From an uncultured Gemmatimonadota bacterium (GTDB lineage Bacteria; Gemmatimonadota; Gemmatimonadetes; Longimicrobiales; Longimicrobiaceae), in contig CADCTW010000001.1 in the NCBI GenBank assembly GCA_902805735.1, positions 85,213 through 149,212 of the forward strand: a stretch of 64,000 nucleotides of DNA. Reading direction: 5' to 3'. Shown here piece by piece: positions 45,068-52,844 of this stretch (position 1 is the stretch's first letter; each line of letters opens with the position of its first letter). Under the pieces are notes generated by a model. It worked only from the letters and a program-made list of their open reading frames with translations. It was not told the DNA's origin and ran no database searches. The translations under genes and the position numbers were made by a program.

Positions 45068-47476
45068 TTACTCGGATCTCAGCGCGACCATGGGATCCAC
45101 GCGCGCGGCGCGGCGGGCGGGGAGGTACGACGCCAAAAAGGCCACGCCGACGAGGAGGATGGACACGGCGGCCAGGGTGAGCGGATCGGTGGGGCTCACC
45201 TCGAAGAGCATCCCGGCCACAAGGCGCGACAGCCCGGCCGCCAGCACCAGGCCCACGGCCAGCCCGGCCAGGGCGGGCTGGATCCCCTGCCGCACCACCT
45301 CACCCAGCACTTCGCCCGGCCGCGCGCCCAGCGCGATGCGCACGCCGATCTCGCGCGTGCGCTGGCGGACAGTGTAGGAGACGACGCCAAAGATCCCCAC
45401 GCCCGTCAGCAGCATGGCGACGGCGGCGAAACCGCCCATGAGCAGCGCGTTGAAGCGCGACTGGGCCATGGTGGCGCCCACGACCTCTTCCATCATGCGC
45501 AGCTCGGGCTCGGGCATGCGCGGGTCCACGTCGCGCACGGCCTGGCGCAGCGCGGCGCCGGCGGACGCGGGATCGGTGGTGCGCACCACGATCGCGGGGA
45601 GCGAGGCGAACGCGTCCGGCACCTGCGACATGGGCACGAACACCGTGTTCCGCGGCGGCAGGTCCCTCTGCTGGTCGCGGATGTCGCCCACCACGCCCAC
45701 CACCTCGCGCGGCGGGTCGTCCACGCCGGGGATCGGCTTGCCGCCCATGTTGCCCACCAGCAGCCGGGCGCCCAGCGGGGTGCGGCCGGGCCAGTAGCGG
45801 CGCGCGGCGGACTCGTTCACCAGGATCACCGGCGCCCCGCCGGCGTCCGTCGCGGCGACGTCGCGCCCGCCGGCCACGCGCATCCCCAGGGTGCGGAAGT
45901 AGCCCGGCGTCACCGCGCGCCACTCGATGGCGCCCTCGGTGGCCTCGGGGCGTCCCTCCACCGTCACCGGGATGTTCATCCCGCGCTGGAAGGGGATGCT
46001 GGACACGGCCGCGACGGAGACGACGCCGGGCGTGGCCTGCACGCGCTCCATCACCTGGTTCGCAAAGGCCGCGGCCCGCGCGCCCGTCCCGTACCCCTCG
46101 GGCACGTGGCGGATGCGGGCGGTGAGGAGCTGCTCCGTGCGGAAGCCGAGATCCACGCGGCCCATGCGCGCCAGGCTCCCGGCCAGGAGCCCCGCGCCCA
46201 CCAGGAGGACCACCGCCAGCGCGGCTTCGGCGGCGACCAGCACCCGCGCGCCGCGGCCCCGGCCGCCGGGCTGCGAGGTGCCGCGCAGCACGCCCGCCAG
46301 GTCGGTGCGCGAGGCCGGGAGCGCCGAGGCGAGCCCCGCCACGATCCCCGTGCCCAGCGCCACCAGGAAGGTGAAGCCCAGCACCCGCGCGTCCAGCCCG
46401 ATCTCTTCCGTGCGCGGCAGGAGCCGCGGTGCCAGGGCGAGGAGGGCGCGCACCAGCCCCGTCCCCACCATCAGCCCGGCGGCGCCTGCCAGCAGCGCCA
46501 GCACCACGCCCTCGGTGACCACCTGGCGGATGATGCGGCCGCGCCCCGCGCCCACGGCGGCGCGCACCGCCATCTCCCGCTGCCGCCGCGCGGCGCGCGC
46601 CAGGAGCAGGTTGGCGACGTTGACGCAGGCGATCAGCAGCACCACGCCCACCGCGCCCAGCAGCACCCAGAGCACCGTGCGCAGGCCGCCCAGGTACATG
46701 GAGCCGTGGTCCACCAGCGCCGCGCCCTCGCCGGCACCGGCCAGGTCCGGGTTCTCGCGGCGGAAGCGCTCGGTGAGCGCCGCCATCTCCGCGTCCGCCT
46801 CGCGCGGAGTCACGCCGTCGCGGATGCGCGCCACCACGGTGGAGTTGTGCCCCTTGTCTTCGCGCACCACCTCTGGCCGGCGCGGCACCACCATCTCCGT
46901 CCAGTCCGGCGCCTGCGGGAAGCGGAAGGTGGGGGGGAGCACGCCCACGATGGTGTGCGCCTCGCCGTCCAGCGTCAGGGTGCGGCCCACGGCGCGCGGG
47001 TCGGCGCCCATCCGCGAGCGCCACATCGCGTCGCTCAGCAGCACGGCGCGCGGCCCGCCCGGCCGGTTCTCCTCGGGAAGGAAGTCGCGCCCCAGCGCCG
47101 GCTTCACCCGCAGCACCTCCAGGAAGTCGTCCGTCACCCGCAGCCCCTGCGCGAACCCGCCCCCCGCCACCTCGGCCGCGTGCTGGTCGAAGCTGGCCGC
47201 CCCCTCCAGGGTGCGCGCGTTTTGCCGCCAGTACTGGAACTGGTAGGCGGTCAGCGCGTTGGTGATGCTGCCGCTCTTCCACCGCCAGCCCAGGTAGCGG
47301 AGCTGCTCCGGCTGGGGATAGGGAAGGGGGCGGAGGATCACCCCGTTCACTACGCTGAAGATGGCCGTGTTGGCCCCGATCCCCAGCGCCAGCGTGACCA
47401 GCGCCACCAGGGTGAACCCCGGGCTCCGGCGCAGCGAGCGGACGGCGTAGCGAAGGTCCTGCAGGAGCTTGTCCAT
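45068..47476 (-). CDS. ADOP-type ABC permease 3
   Basis: 802 residues with the same duplicated MacB_PCD/FtsX layout as the two copies 5-9 kb away. N-terminus [46 protein letters not shown]-terminus [15 protein letters not shown]. Together with the ATPase upstream (118-bp gap holding a degenerate palindrome), the adaptor and the small membrane protein it makes a tripartite-like export operon led by a sigma-54-type promoter. The substrate is unknown. Confidence 0.93.
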   Translation of the reverse strand: MDKLLQDLRYAVRSLRRSPGFTLVALVTLALGIGANTAIFSVVNGVILRPLPYPQPEQLRYLGWRWKSGSITNALTAYQFQYWRQNARTLEGAASFDQHAAEVAGGGFAQGLRVTDDFLEVLRVKPALGRDFLPEENRPGGPRAVLLSDAMWRSRMGADPRAVGRTLTLDGEAHTIVGVLPPTFRFPQAPDWTEMVVPRRPEVVREDKGHNSTVVARIRDGVTPREADAEMAALTERFRRENPDLAGAGEGAALVDHGSMYLGGLRTVLWVLLGAVGVVLLIACVNVANLLLARAARRQREMAVRAAVGAGRGRIIRQVVTEGVVLALLAGAAGLMVGTGLVRALLALAPRLLPRTEEIGLDARVLGFTFLVALGTGIVAGLASALPASRTDLAGVLRGTSQPGGRGRGARVLVAAEAALAVVLLVGAGLLAGSLARMGRVDLGFRTEQLLTARIRHVPEGYGTGARAAAFANQVMERVQATPGVVSVAAVSSIPFQRGMNIPVTVEGRPEATEGAIEWRAVTPGYFRTLGMRVAGGRDVAATDAGGAPVILVNESAARRYWPGRTPLGARLLVGNMGGKPIPGVDDPPREVVGVVGDIRDQQRDLPPRNTVFVPMSQVPDAFASLPAIVVRTTDPASAGAALRQAVRDVDPRMPEPELRMMEEVVGATMAQSRFNALLMGGFAAVAMLLTGVGIFGVVSYTVRQRTREIGVRIALGARPGEVLGEVVRQGIQPALAGLAVGLVLAAGLSRLVAGMLFEVSPTDPLTLAAVSILLVGVAFLASYLPARRAARVDPMVALRSE

Positions 47477-47499
47477 GTCTGCCTACTCCGCACTGGGCG

Positions 47500-47560
47500 T
47501 TACGCAGGGGCACGGAAGACACAGAGAAACACTCCTCCGTGTCTCTGTGCCTCTGTGTGA
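47500..47560. repeat. Gene-end palindrome, degenerate
   Basis: Left arm TACGCAGGGGCACGGAAGAC and right arm TCCGTGTCTCTGTGCCTCTG still pair in part; many changes. Confidence 0.7.
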
Positions 47561-47594
47561 GATCGCTGTTCCTTGATCGCGCCTGAGCGCGGTG

Positions 47595-48350
47595 TCAGCG
47601 CGCGTCGTGCCCCACCTCGAAGCCGTGGCGCTCCAGCTCGGCCGCCACCGCGGAGCGCTCTTCGCGCACCACCTGCCCGTCGAACATGTGGATGCTGCGC
47701 TCGGCGTGCTCGGCGTAGCGCGGGTCGTGGGTCACCATGACGATGGTGGCGCCCTCGCGGTGGAGCTCCTGCAGCAGCCCCATCACCTGCTCGCCGTTGG
47801 TGGAGTCCAGGTTCCCCGTGGGCTCGTCCGCCAGGAGCACGGAGGGGGTGCCGGCGATGGCGCGCGCCACGGCCACGCGCTGCTGCTGGCCGCCGGAAAG
47901 CTGCGCCGGGTAGTGCCCCACGCGGTGCCCCATCCCCACCCGCTCCAGCGCGTCGGTCACGCGCTTGTTGCGCTCGGCCGCCGGCATCCCGCGGTAGGTC
48001 AGCGGCAGCTCCACGTTCTCCTTCACGGTCAGGTCGCCGATCAGGTTGAACGCCTGGAAGATGAAGCCGATCTCGCGGTTGCGGATGTGCGCGCGCTGCG
48101 ACGCCGACAGCCCGGACACCGGCTGCCCGTTGAGCGTGTACGTGCCGCCGCTGGGCGAGTCCAGCAGCCCCAGGATGGAGAGCAGCGTCGTCTTGCCGCA
48201 GCCGGACGGCCCGGCGATGGCCACGTACTCGCCGGAGCGGATCTCCAGGTGCACGTTGGAAAGGGCGTGCGTCTCCACCTCCTCGGTGAGGAACACTTTG
48301 CCTACGGACTCCATGTGGATGAGCGACTGGCTGGCGGTGGCGGTTTCCAT
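47595..48350 (-). CDS. ABC transporter ATPase (MacB-like)
   Basis: 251 residues from ATG 48350. Walker A GPSGCGKTT, Q-loop FQAFNLIGDLTV, signature LSGGQQQRVAVARAI, Walker B VLLADEPTGNLDS, H-loop VTHDPRYAEHAE. A 25-residue extension beyond the usual end (REERSAVAAELERHGFEVGHDAR) is helical. Partner of ADOP 3, following the adaptor gene across a 295-bp gap that holds a small mobile-like repeat. Confidence 0.94.
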   Translation of the reverse strand: METATASQSLIHMESVGKVFLTEEVETHALSNVHLEIRSGEYVAIAGPSGCGKTTLLSILGLLDSPSGGTYTLNGQPVSGLSASQRAHIRNREIGFIFQAFNLIGDLTVKENVELPLTYRGMPAAERNKRVTDALERVGMGHRVGHYPAQLSGGQQQRVAVARAIAGTPSVLLADEPTGNLDSTNGEQVMGLLQELHREGATIVMVTHDPRYAEHAERSIHMFDGQVVREERSAVAAELERHGFEVGHDAR

Positions 48351-48458
48351 TGGGACGGCTCCTTGGGGGGTTGGGTGGGACGGACTGGCTGAAGTGCGTG
48401 CGCTTTGCTGCGTGCGGCCGCGCTGCATGTGCGATTCGCGCAAACCGGTCAGTTCTTC

Positions 48459-48554
48459 GTAGGGGCGCGATTTGCCGCGCCCGCCGAGGCGGCCCGCGAG
48501 AGCCCGGCCCCGTGCGGCGCGGACGGGGTGGGCGCGAAGAATCGCGCCCCTGCA
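48459..48554. repeat. Small MITE-like element with AGGGGCGCGATT ends
   Basis: Perfect 12-bp inverted ends (48461-48472 and 48540-48551) around about 70 bp of GC-rich DNA with further partial pairing. Occupies the adaptor-ATPase gap; no gene found there. Confidence 0.65.
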
Positions 48555-48645
48555 TGGTTCCGGATGGCCAGTGCGATGGTTGGATGCGCCAGAGCGTGAA
48601 TGCGTTGGACCGCACTCACGCCCGCACGCACTCCCGCGCGTCTCC

Positions 48646-49890
48646 TCATTTCAAACGGACGCGCTCGGAGCCGTCGTACGAGCTCATGTCGGACAGGATC
48701 ACCACGTCGCCGGGCTTCAGGCCGTTGACGACCTCCACCGTGCTGGCGGAGCCGCGGCCCAGCTTCACCTGGGTGCGCTGCGCCTCGTGGCCGGCGGGGG
48801 AAAGGCGGAACATGCTGACCGTGCTCTCGGCCTGGCCGTAGGCGGGGCGCCCCACGTACATCACGTTGGTGAGGCGCTCGATGTCCACCGTGCCGTCCAC
48901 CGACAGGTCGGGGCGGGCGCCGCGGGGGAGCGGGCCTTCCAGCGTCACGTCGATGGCCACGCTCCCGTTCTGCACCGACGGGTCGATGCGCACCACGCGG
49001 CCGCGGACGATGCCGTTGCGCGTGTCCACCGAGGCGGGGAGGCCCACCACCAGGTCCTTGGCCTGCGTCTCCGGGATGCGCAGCACCGCCTTGAGGCGGC
49101 CCGGCTGCACCACGCGCGCGAGCGTCGTCCCGCTGTTGACCCACTGGCCCGGCTCCACCGACAGCTCCTGCAGCACGCCGTCGCTCCCCGCGCGCACCTG
49201 CATGGCGTCGATCTGCCGCTGCTGGAACTGGATCAGCGTGCGCAGGATGCCGAGCTGCGACTGCTGCGCGCTCACCTGGCTGCGCATGGACTGGGTGGTG
49301 AAGGCCAGGCGGCGCTCCTCCACCCCCAGCCGCACCCGCAGCTCCGCCGCGTTGTCGCGCGCCCGCTCCAGCTCGCCGGACGACACCATCTCCTTGCTGG
49401 CCAGCCCCTCGGCGGCGCGCGCCTGGCGCTCGGCCTCGCGCAGCTGGTTGCGCACGGTGGCCACGCTGGCCTCCTGCGTGAGCCGCTGCGACTCCAGGTT
49501 GCTGCGCAGCGTGGCGAGGTCGCTCTCGGCGGCGGCGAGCTGGCGGCGGGCCTCCAGCGCCTGGCGCTCCACGTCCGGGTTGCTGAGCTCGGCCAGCACG
49601 GTGCCGGCCGTGACCGTGGTGCCGGGCATCACCAGCTTACGCTCCACGCGCCCCGGCACCACCGCCGGCACCCAGCGGATGTCTTCGGCGATCAGCGTAC
49701 CCGGGCCGCGCACCTGGCGCAGCATGTCGCCGCGGCGCACGGTGTCGGTCCACACGGTGGCGCGCTCCACGCCCGGGGCGGCGGGCTCCAGGCGGGCCAG
49801 GGCCACGGTGGCCCCCATCAGCACCGCCAGCCCGGCGCCGCCCAGTATCCACTTGGCGCGCTTGCTCTTTTTGGGGCGAGGAACGTCCAC
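48646..49890 (-). CDS. Membrane-fusion (HlyD/MacA-like) efflux adaptor
   Basis: 414 residues from GTG 49890, with SD CAGGAG nine bases before it. One TM helix (about 14-33, ILGGAGLAVLMGATVALA), lipoyl-like half (RVERKLVMPGTTVTAGTVLAELSNPDVE), a long coiled-coil hairpin (about 130-245), lipoyl second half (VRAGSDGVLQELSVEPGQWVNSGTTLARVVQPG) and beta-barrel/MPD domain (LKPGDVVILSDMSSYDGSERVRLK). It couples the inner-membrane ADOP complex to an outer-membrane channel or exposed substrate. Confidence 0.93.
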   Translation of the reverse strand: MDVPRPKKSKRAKWILGGAGLAVLMGATVALARLEPAAPGVERATVWTDTVRRGDMLRQVRGPGTLIAEDIRWVPAVVPGRVERKLVMPGTTVTAGTVLAELSNPDVERQALEARRQLAAAESDLATLRSNLESQRLTQEASVATVRNQLREAERQARAAEGLASKEMVSSGELERARDNAAELRVRLGVEERRLAFTTQSMRSQVSAQQSQLGILRTLIQFQQRQIDAMQVRAGSDGVLQELSVEPGQWVNSGTTLARVVQPGRLKAVLRIPETQAKDLVVGLPASVDTRNGIVRGRVVRIDPSVQNGSVAIDVTLEGPLPRGARPDLSVDGTVDIERLTNVMYVGRPAYGQAESTVSMFRLSPAGHEAQRTQVKLGRGSASTVEVVNGLKPGDVVILSDMSSYDGSERVRLK

Positions 49891-49952
49891 GGGGAAAATC
49901 TCCTGAAATGCGTTCTCGGCGGGCGGGGTGCGCCGCCGCGGGGTGTGCGAGT

Positions 49953-50186
49953 TTAGCGGGCGCCCATGCGATCCACGGCGGCCGTCAGGGCGCGGAGCTG
50001 CCCCTCCACGCCGGCCAGCCGCTCTTCCAGCGCCTCGTCCTCCTCCGCTCCGGGGCGGCGCACCCGCGCCACCGCGTGCAGCACCGGCACCAGGCCGAAG
50101 CGCGCCGCGATCCCGGCCAGCGGAAAGATCATCACGGCCCCGGCGATCCAGAGCACGAGGATGGTGGAGAGGTCGAAGTAAGACAT
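49953..50186 (-). CDS. Small membrane protein, PspB-like architecture
   Basis: 77 residues. One TM helix (about 6-30, LSTILVLWIAGAVMIFPLAGIAA) and a charged coiled coil (EEDEALEERLAGVEGQLRALTAAVDRM). Size and layout match PspB of the phage-shock system, but sequence identity is low and no PspA/C is nearby. It is the first gene after a strong sigma-54-type promoter and 62 bp ahead of the efflux adaptor. A sensor or assembly role at the membrane is plausible. Confidence 0.7.
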   Translation of the reverse strand: MSYFDLSTILVLWIAGAVMIFPLAGIAARFGLVPVLHAVARVRRPGAEEDEALEERLAGVEGQLRALTAAVDRMGAR

Positions 50187-50236
50187 GGGAGGGCGGTGGC
50201 TCGGGGTTGGTGTCGTTCCTGGTGTGCTCTCTGAAG

Positions 50237-50251
50237 GCGAGGACCGTGCCC
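50237..50251 (-). promoter_or_regulatory. Candidate sigma-54 (-24/-12) promoter of the efflux operon
   Basis: GGGCACGGTCCTCGC read leftward agrees with TGGCACGNNNNTTGC at all but two specified positions, with invariant GG/GC and exact spacing. It is 51 bp before the small membrane protein start. Confidence 0.65.
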
Positions 50252-50333
50252 TCCGCCTCACCCAGCGCAAGCCGTTGCACCGAAGCGGTTTAGCGAAACG
50301 GCGCGCGGATCGCGGGCGGGGCGGATGCCCGTG

Positions 50334-50364
50334 GCTGGGAAACACGCGTCCCAAAATCGGACAC
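50334..50364. promoter_or_regulatory. Upstream element copy B (enhancer-like)
   Basis: Second copy of the 31-bp element; see copy A at 42047. It is about 83 bp above the -24 box, roughly two helical turns further than copy A relative to its promoter. Confidence 0.6.
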
Positions 50365-50489
50365 CTCCGCCGGGCCTCGCACTTGACCCGCGTCCACGGG
50401 GTCGATAGGGTGTGTCCGCCACGGACGGTGCCGCCGGCCCGCTCCCGGGACGATTGAGGACTTTCGAGGAACGGCCAGGAGAACCGCAG

Positions 50490-50840
50490 ATGGGCGATCC
50501 CAAGGTGGACGCGCGCTTCGACGCGCTTGTTTCGCAGGTGCACGACTGGACCGAATCGGCGGTGGCCCTGGACGAGGGGCACTTTCCGGCCGAGCTGCTC
50601 AGCGACCTTCGCGACCTGATCGAAGAGCTGAAGGCCTTTCTGGACGAGGCCGAGCCGGGCACGTACAAGCGCGGCGACGTCATCGAGATGTTCGTGACGC
50701 CCGAGATGGCGGAGGTCACCGACCGCTTCCCCAAGGTGCGCCGCCTGCTGGAGAGCGCGTGGGGGTCGCAGCTCATGGAGCTGCTGGCGGAGGAGTCCGC
50801 CGGCTACGAGCACGGCGACGACGACGACGACGACGAGTAG
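50490..50840 (+). CDS. Acidic hypothetical protein
   Basis: 116 residues from ATG 50490, SD AGGAG nine bases before it. Helical (DARFDALVSQVHDWTESAVALDE; LLSDLRDLIEELKAFLDEAEPG) with a run of seven consecutive acidic residues at the C-terminus (GDDDDDDE). Possibly a small binding or chaperone-like protein; no family recognised. Followed by a diverged gene-end palindrome. Confidence 0.7.
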   Translation: MGDPKVDARFDALVSQVHDWTESAVALDEGHFPAELLSDLRDLIEELKAFLDEAEPGTYKRGDVIEMFVTPEMAEVTDRFPKVRRLLESAWGSQLMELLAEESAGYEHGDDDDDDE

Positions 50841-50850
50841 CGACGGACGC

Positions 50851-50911
50851 GCACAGGGGCACGGAGGCACGGAGAAAAGCGGTTCTCTGTGCCTCCGTGT
50901 TCTCCGTGTGA
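50851..50911. repeat. Gene-end palindrome, diverged
   Basis: CACAGGGGCACGGAGGCACGG pairs with CCGTGCCTCC... in part; the right arm has an extra base (GTGTTCTCCGTGTGA). Confidence 0.8.
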
Positions 50912-50948
50912 GACCACTTCTTACCTCCTCCCACCCCGTGCACCCGCC

Positions 50949-52070
50949 ATGGCCGAACCGAACGCGCCCGCAGCCGCCCCGCAGGTCTCGGCCGACGCCG
51001 TCGCCACCTCCGCGCCCGGACCGCGGCTCAGCGGCATCCAGCCGGAGCACGTGTACAAGGTGGTGCTGCTCGCCTTCCTGATGGGGATGCTGTACCGCTT
51101 CTTCGACACCATCGCCCACGTCTTCCTGATGGCCTACGCGGCGGCCATCGTGGCCGTGGGGCTCAACGCGCTGGGGAGGCACCTGCCGCTGGAGCGGAAG
51201 TGGCTGGCGGCGGCGGTGGGGGTGCTGGTGGTCGGCGGGGTGGCGGCGCTCATCTTCTTTGGGCTTCCCGTGCTGCTGGGGCAGGTGCGCGACATGGCCG
51301 GGCGGGGGCCGGGGCTGGAAGAGCAGATCCGCGAGTGGGAGGTGTGGCTTCGGCAGCAGACGGGCGCGCGCGTGCGCATCCCCCGCCCCGCCGAAGCGCT
51401 GCAGCCGGGGAAGGTGGGCGGCTCCGGGGCGGTGGGGAGCGCCATGAGCCTCCTGGAGTCGATCTTCGTCCCCGTGATCGTCTTCTTCGGCGCCCTGTTC
51501 GCCCTCGCCAAGCCCAACGAGCACCTGATGAACCCGGTGCTCCGCCTGGTGCGCAGCGACCAGCGCCCGGCCGTGTACCGCATCTTCCAGCTCCTGGGCG
51601 AGCGGCTGGTGGGGTGGCTGCGCGGCACCGCCCTGGCCATGGTGGGCGTGGGGATCCTCAGCATCGCCCTCTTCTCGCTGATCGGCGTTCCCAACGCGCT
51701 CCTCCTGGGGCTGCTGAACGGGTCGCTGGAGTTTCTCCCCCTGGTGGGCCCGTGGATCGGCGGCGGCACCGCCACGCTGGTCGCCTTCCTGGACGACCCC
51801 GCCAAGGCCGGGTGGACCGCGCTGGCCGCGCTCGCCATCCAGCAGCTGGAGGGGTACGTGATCACCCCCATGGCCATGAGCCGCAGCGTAGAGATCCACC
51901 CCTTCATCACCCTGTTCGCCCTGGTGCTCTTTGGCGGGGTGTTCGGCTTCCTGGGGCTGCTGCTGGCGCTCCCCCTGGTGATCCTGGTCTGGACCGTGGT
52001 GCAGGTGCTCTGGGTGGAGCGCGCCCTGGACACGGACCGCGACCGCATCGCGCCCATCGTTAAGGAATGA
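50949..52070 (+). CDS. AI-2E family transporter
   Basis: 373 residues, eight or so TM helices, with the family blocks MLYRFFDTIAHVFLMAYAAAIVAVGLN, LESIFVPVIVFFGALFALAKPNEHL, LLLGLLNGSLEFLPLVGPWIGGGTATLVAFL and QQLEGYVITPMAMSRSVEIHPFITLFALVLFGGVFGFLGLLLALPL. Members export the autoinducer AI-2 or serve as Na+/H+ antiporters and in spore-germination-like roles; the substrate here is unknown. Start ATG 50949. The methyltransferase-like gene follows after 28 bp. Confidence 0.93.
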   Translation: MAEPNAPAAAPQVSADAVATSAPGPRLSGIQPEHVYKVVLLAFLMGMLYRFFDTIAHVFLMAYAAAIVAVGLNALGRHLPLERKWLAAAVGVLVVGGVAALIFFGLPVLLGQVRDMAGRGPGLEEQIREWEVWLRQQTGARVRIPRPAEALQPGKVGGSGAVGSAMSLLESIFVPVIVFFGALFALAKPNEHLMNPVLRLVRSDQRPAVYRIFQLLGERLVGWLRGTALAMVGVGILSIALFSLIGVPNALLLGLLNGSLEFLPLVGPWIGGGTATLVAFLDDPAKAGWTALAALAIQQLEGYVITPMAMSRSVEIHPFITLFALVLFGGVFGFLGLLLALPLVILVWTVVQVLWVERALDTDRDRIAPIVKE

Positions 52071-52098
52071 GCCGCCCGGAAGCGCGGAGAGGCGGGCG

Positions 52099-52767
52099 GT
52101 GAAGCGCACCGAGCGCCTGGGCGAGGCCACCGCTCCGGACGGCACCGTGCTGACGCTCTCGCGGCACGACGGCGACTACACCATCCGCGTGGGCGGCGTG
52201 GACCTGATGTCCACGCGCCGCTTCCACTCCGAAGAGCAGCTCGCAGAGCGCGTCTGCCTCCCCCTGCGCGGCCATGCCGCCCCGCGTGTGCTCATCGGCG
52301 GGCTGGGGCTGGGCTTCACCCTGCGCGCCGCCCTGCGCGTGCTCCCGGCGGACGCGCGGGTGGTGGTCGCCGAGATCGTGGCCGAAGTGATCGAGTGGAA
52401 CCGCAACCCGGACTACCCCCTCGCCCACGACTCCCTGGCCGACCCGCGCGTGGAGCTGCGCCACGACGACGTCGCCAACGTGCTGCGCGGGAGCCGCGCG
52501 GTCTTCGACGCCATCATGCTGGACGTGGACAACGGCGCCGACGCCCTCACCACGGGCGGCAACGCCGATCTGTACCGCCGCGCCGGCGTCCGGGCCGCGG
52601 CATCCGCGCTCCGCCCCGGCGGCCGTCTCGCCTACTGGTCCGCCGACGAGGATCCGCGGTTCGCCGCCCTCCTCCGCTCCGCCGGCCTCACCGTCGAGAC
52701 CGTCCGCGTCCGCGCCCACGCCAGCTCCGGCGGCGCGCACACGCTGCTCCTGGCCTCCGCGCCCTGA
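52099..52767 (+). CDS. Spermidine-synthase-like class I methyltransferase fold
   Basis: 222 residues, GTG start. Rossmann motif I VLIGGLGLGFTLRAAL, motif II VVVAEIVAEVIEWNR, then DPRVELRHDDVANVLRG and FDAIMLDVDNG (the catalytic Asp of spermidine synthases lies here, followed by Asn-Gly rather than the usual Asp-Pro). It is shorter than spermidine synthase (about 290) and lacks the N-terminal beta-barrel, so it may be a related transferase. Downstream of the AI-2E gene, 28 bp away, likely co-transcribed. Confidence 0.83.
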   Translation: MKRTERLGEATAPDGTVLTLSRHDGDYTIRVGGVDLMSTRRFHSEEQLAERVCLPLRGHAAPRVLIGGLGLGFTLRAALRVLPADARVVVAEIVAEVIEWNRNPDYPLAHDSLADPRVELRHDDVANVLRGSRAVFDAIMLDVDNGADALTTGGNADLYRRAGVRAAASALRPGGRLAYWSADEDPRFAALLRSAGLTVETVRVRAHASSGGAHTLLLASAP

Positions 52768-52776
52768 TCGTTGGGG

Positions 52777-52838
52777 TCACACAGAGACACAGAGGCACGG
52801 AGACGACTTCATCTCCGTGCCTCTGTGTCTCTGGGTGA
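52777..52838. repeat. Gene-end palindrome, convergent
   Basis: Near-complete copy (CACGGAG variant) between the methyltransferase-like and lamin-tail protein stops. Confidence 0.93.
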
Positions 52839-52844
52839 GCCAGG

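Noticed and set aside
50265..50280. Second sigma-54-like sequence GGTGCAACGGCTTGC upstream of the efflux operon
   Set aside because: The distance between GG and GC is one base too long; the 50237 site fits the strict spacing better.
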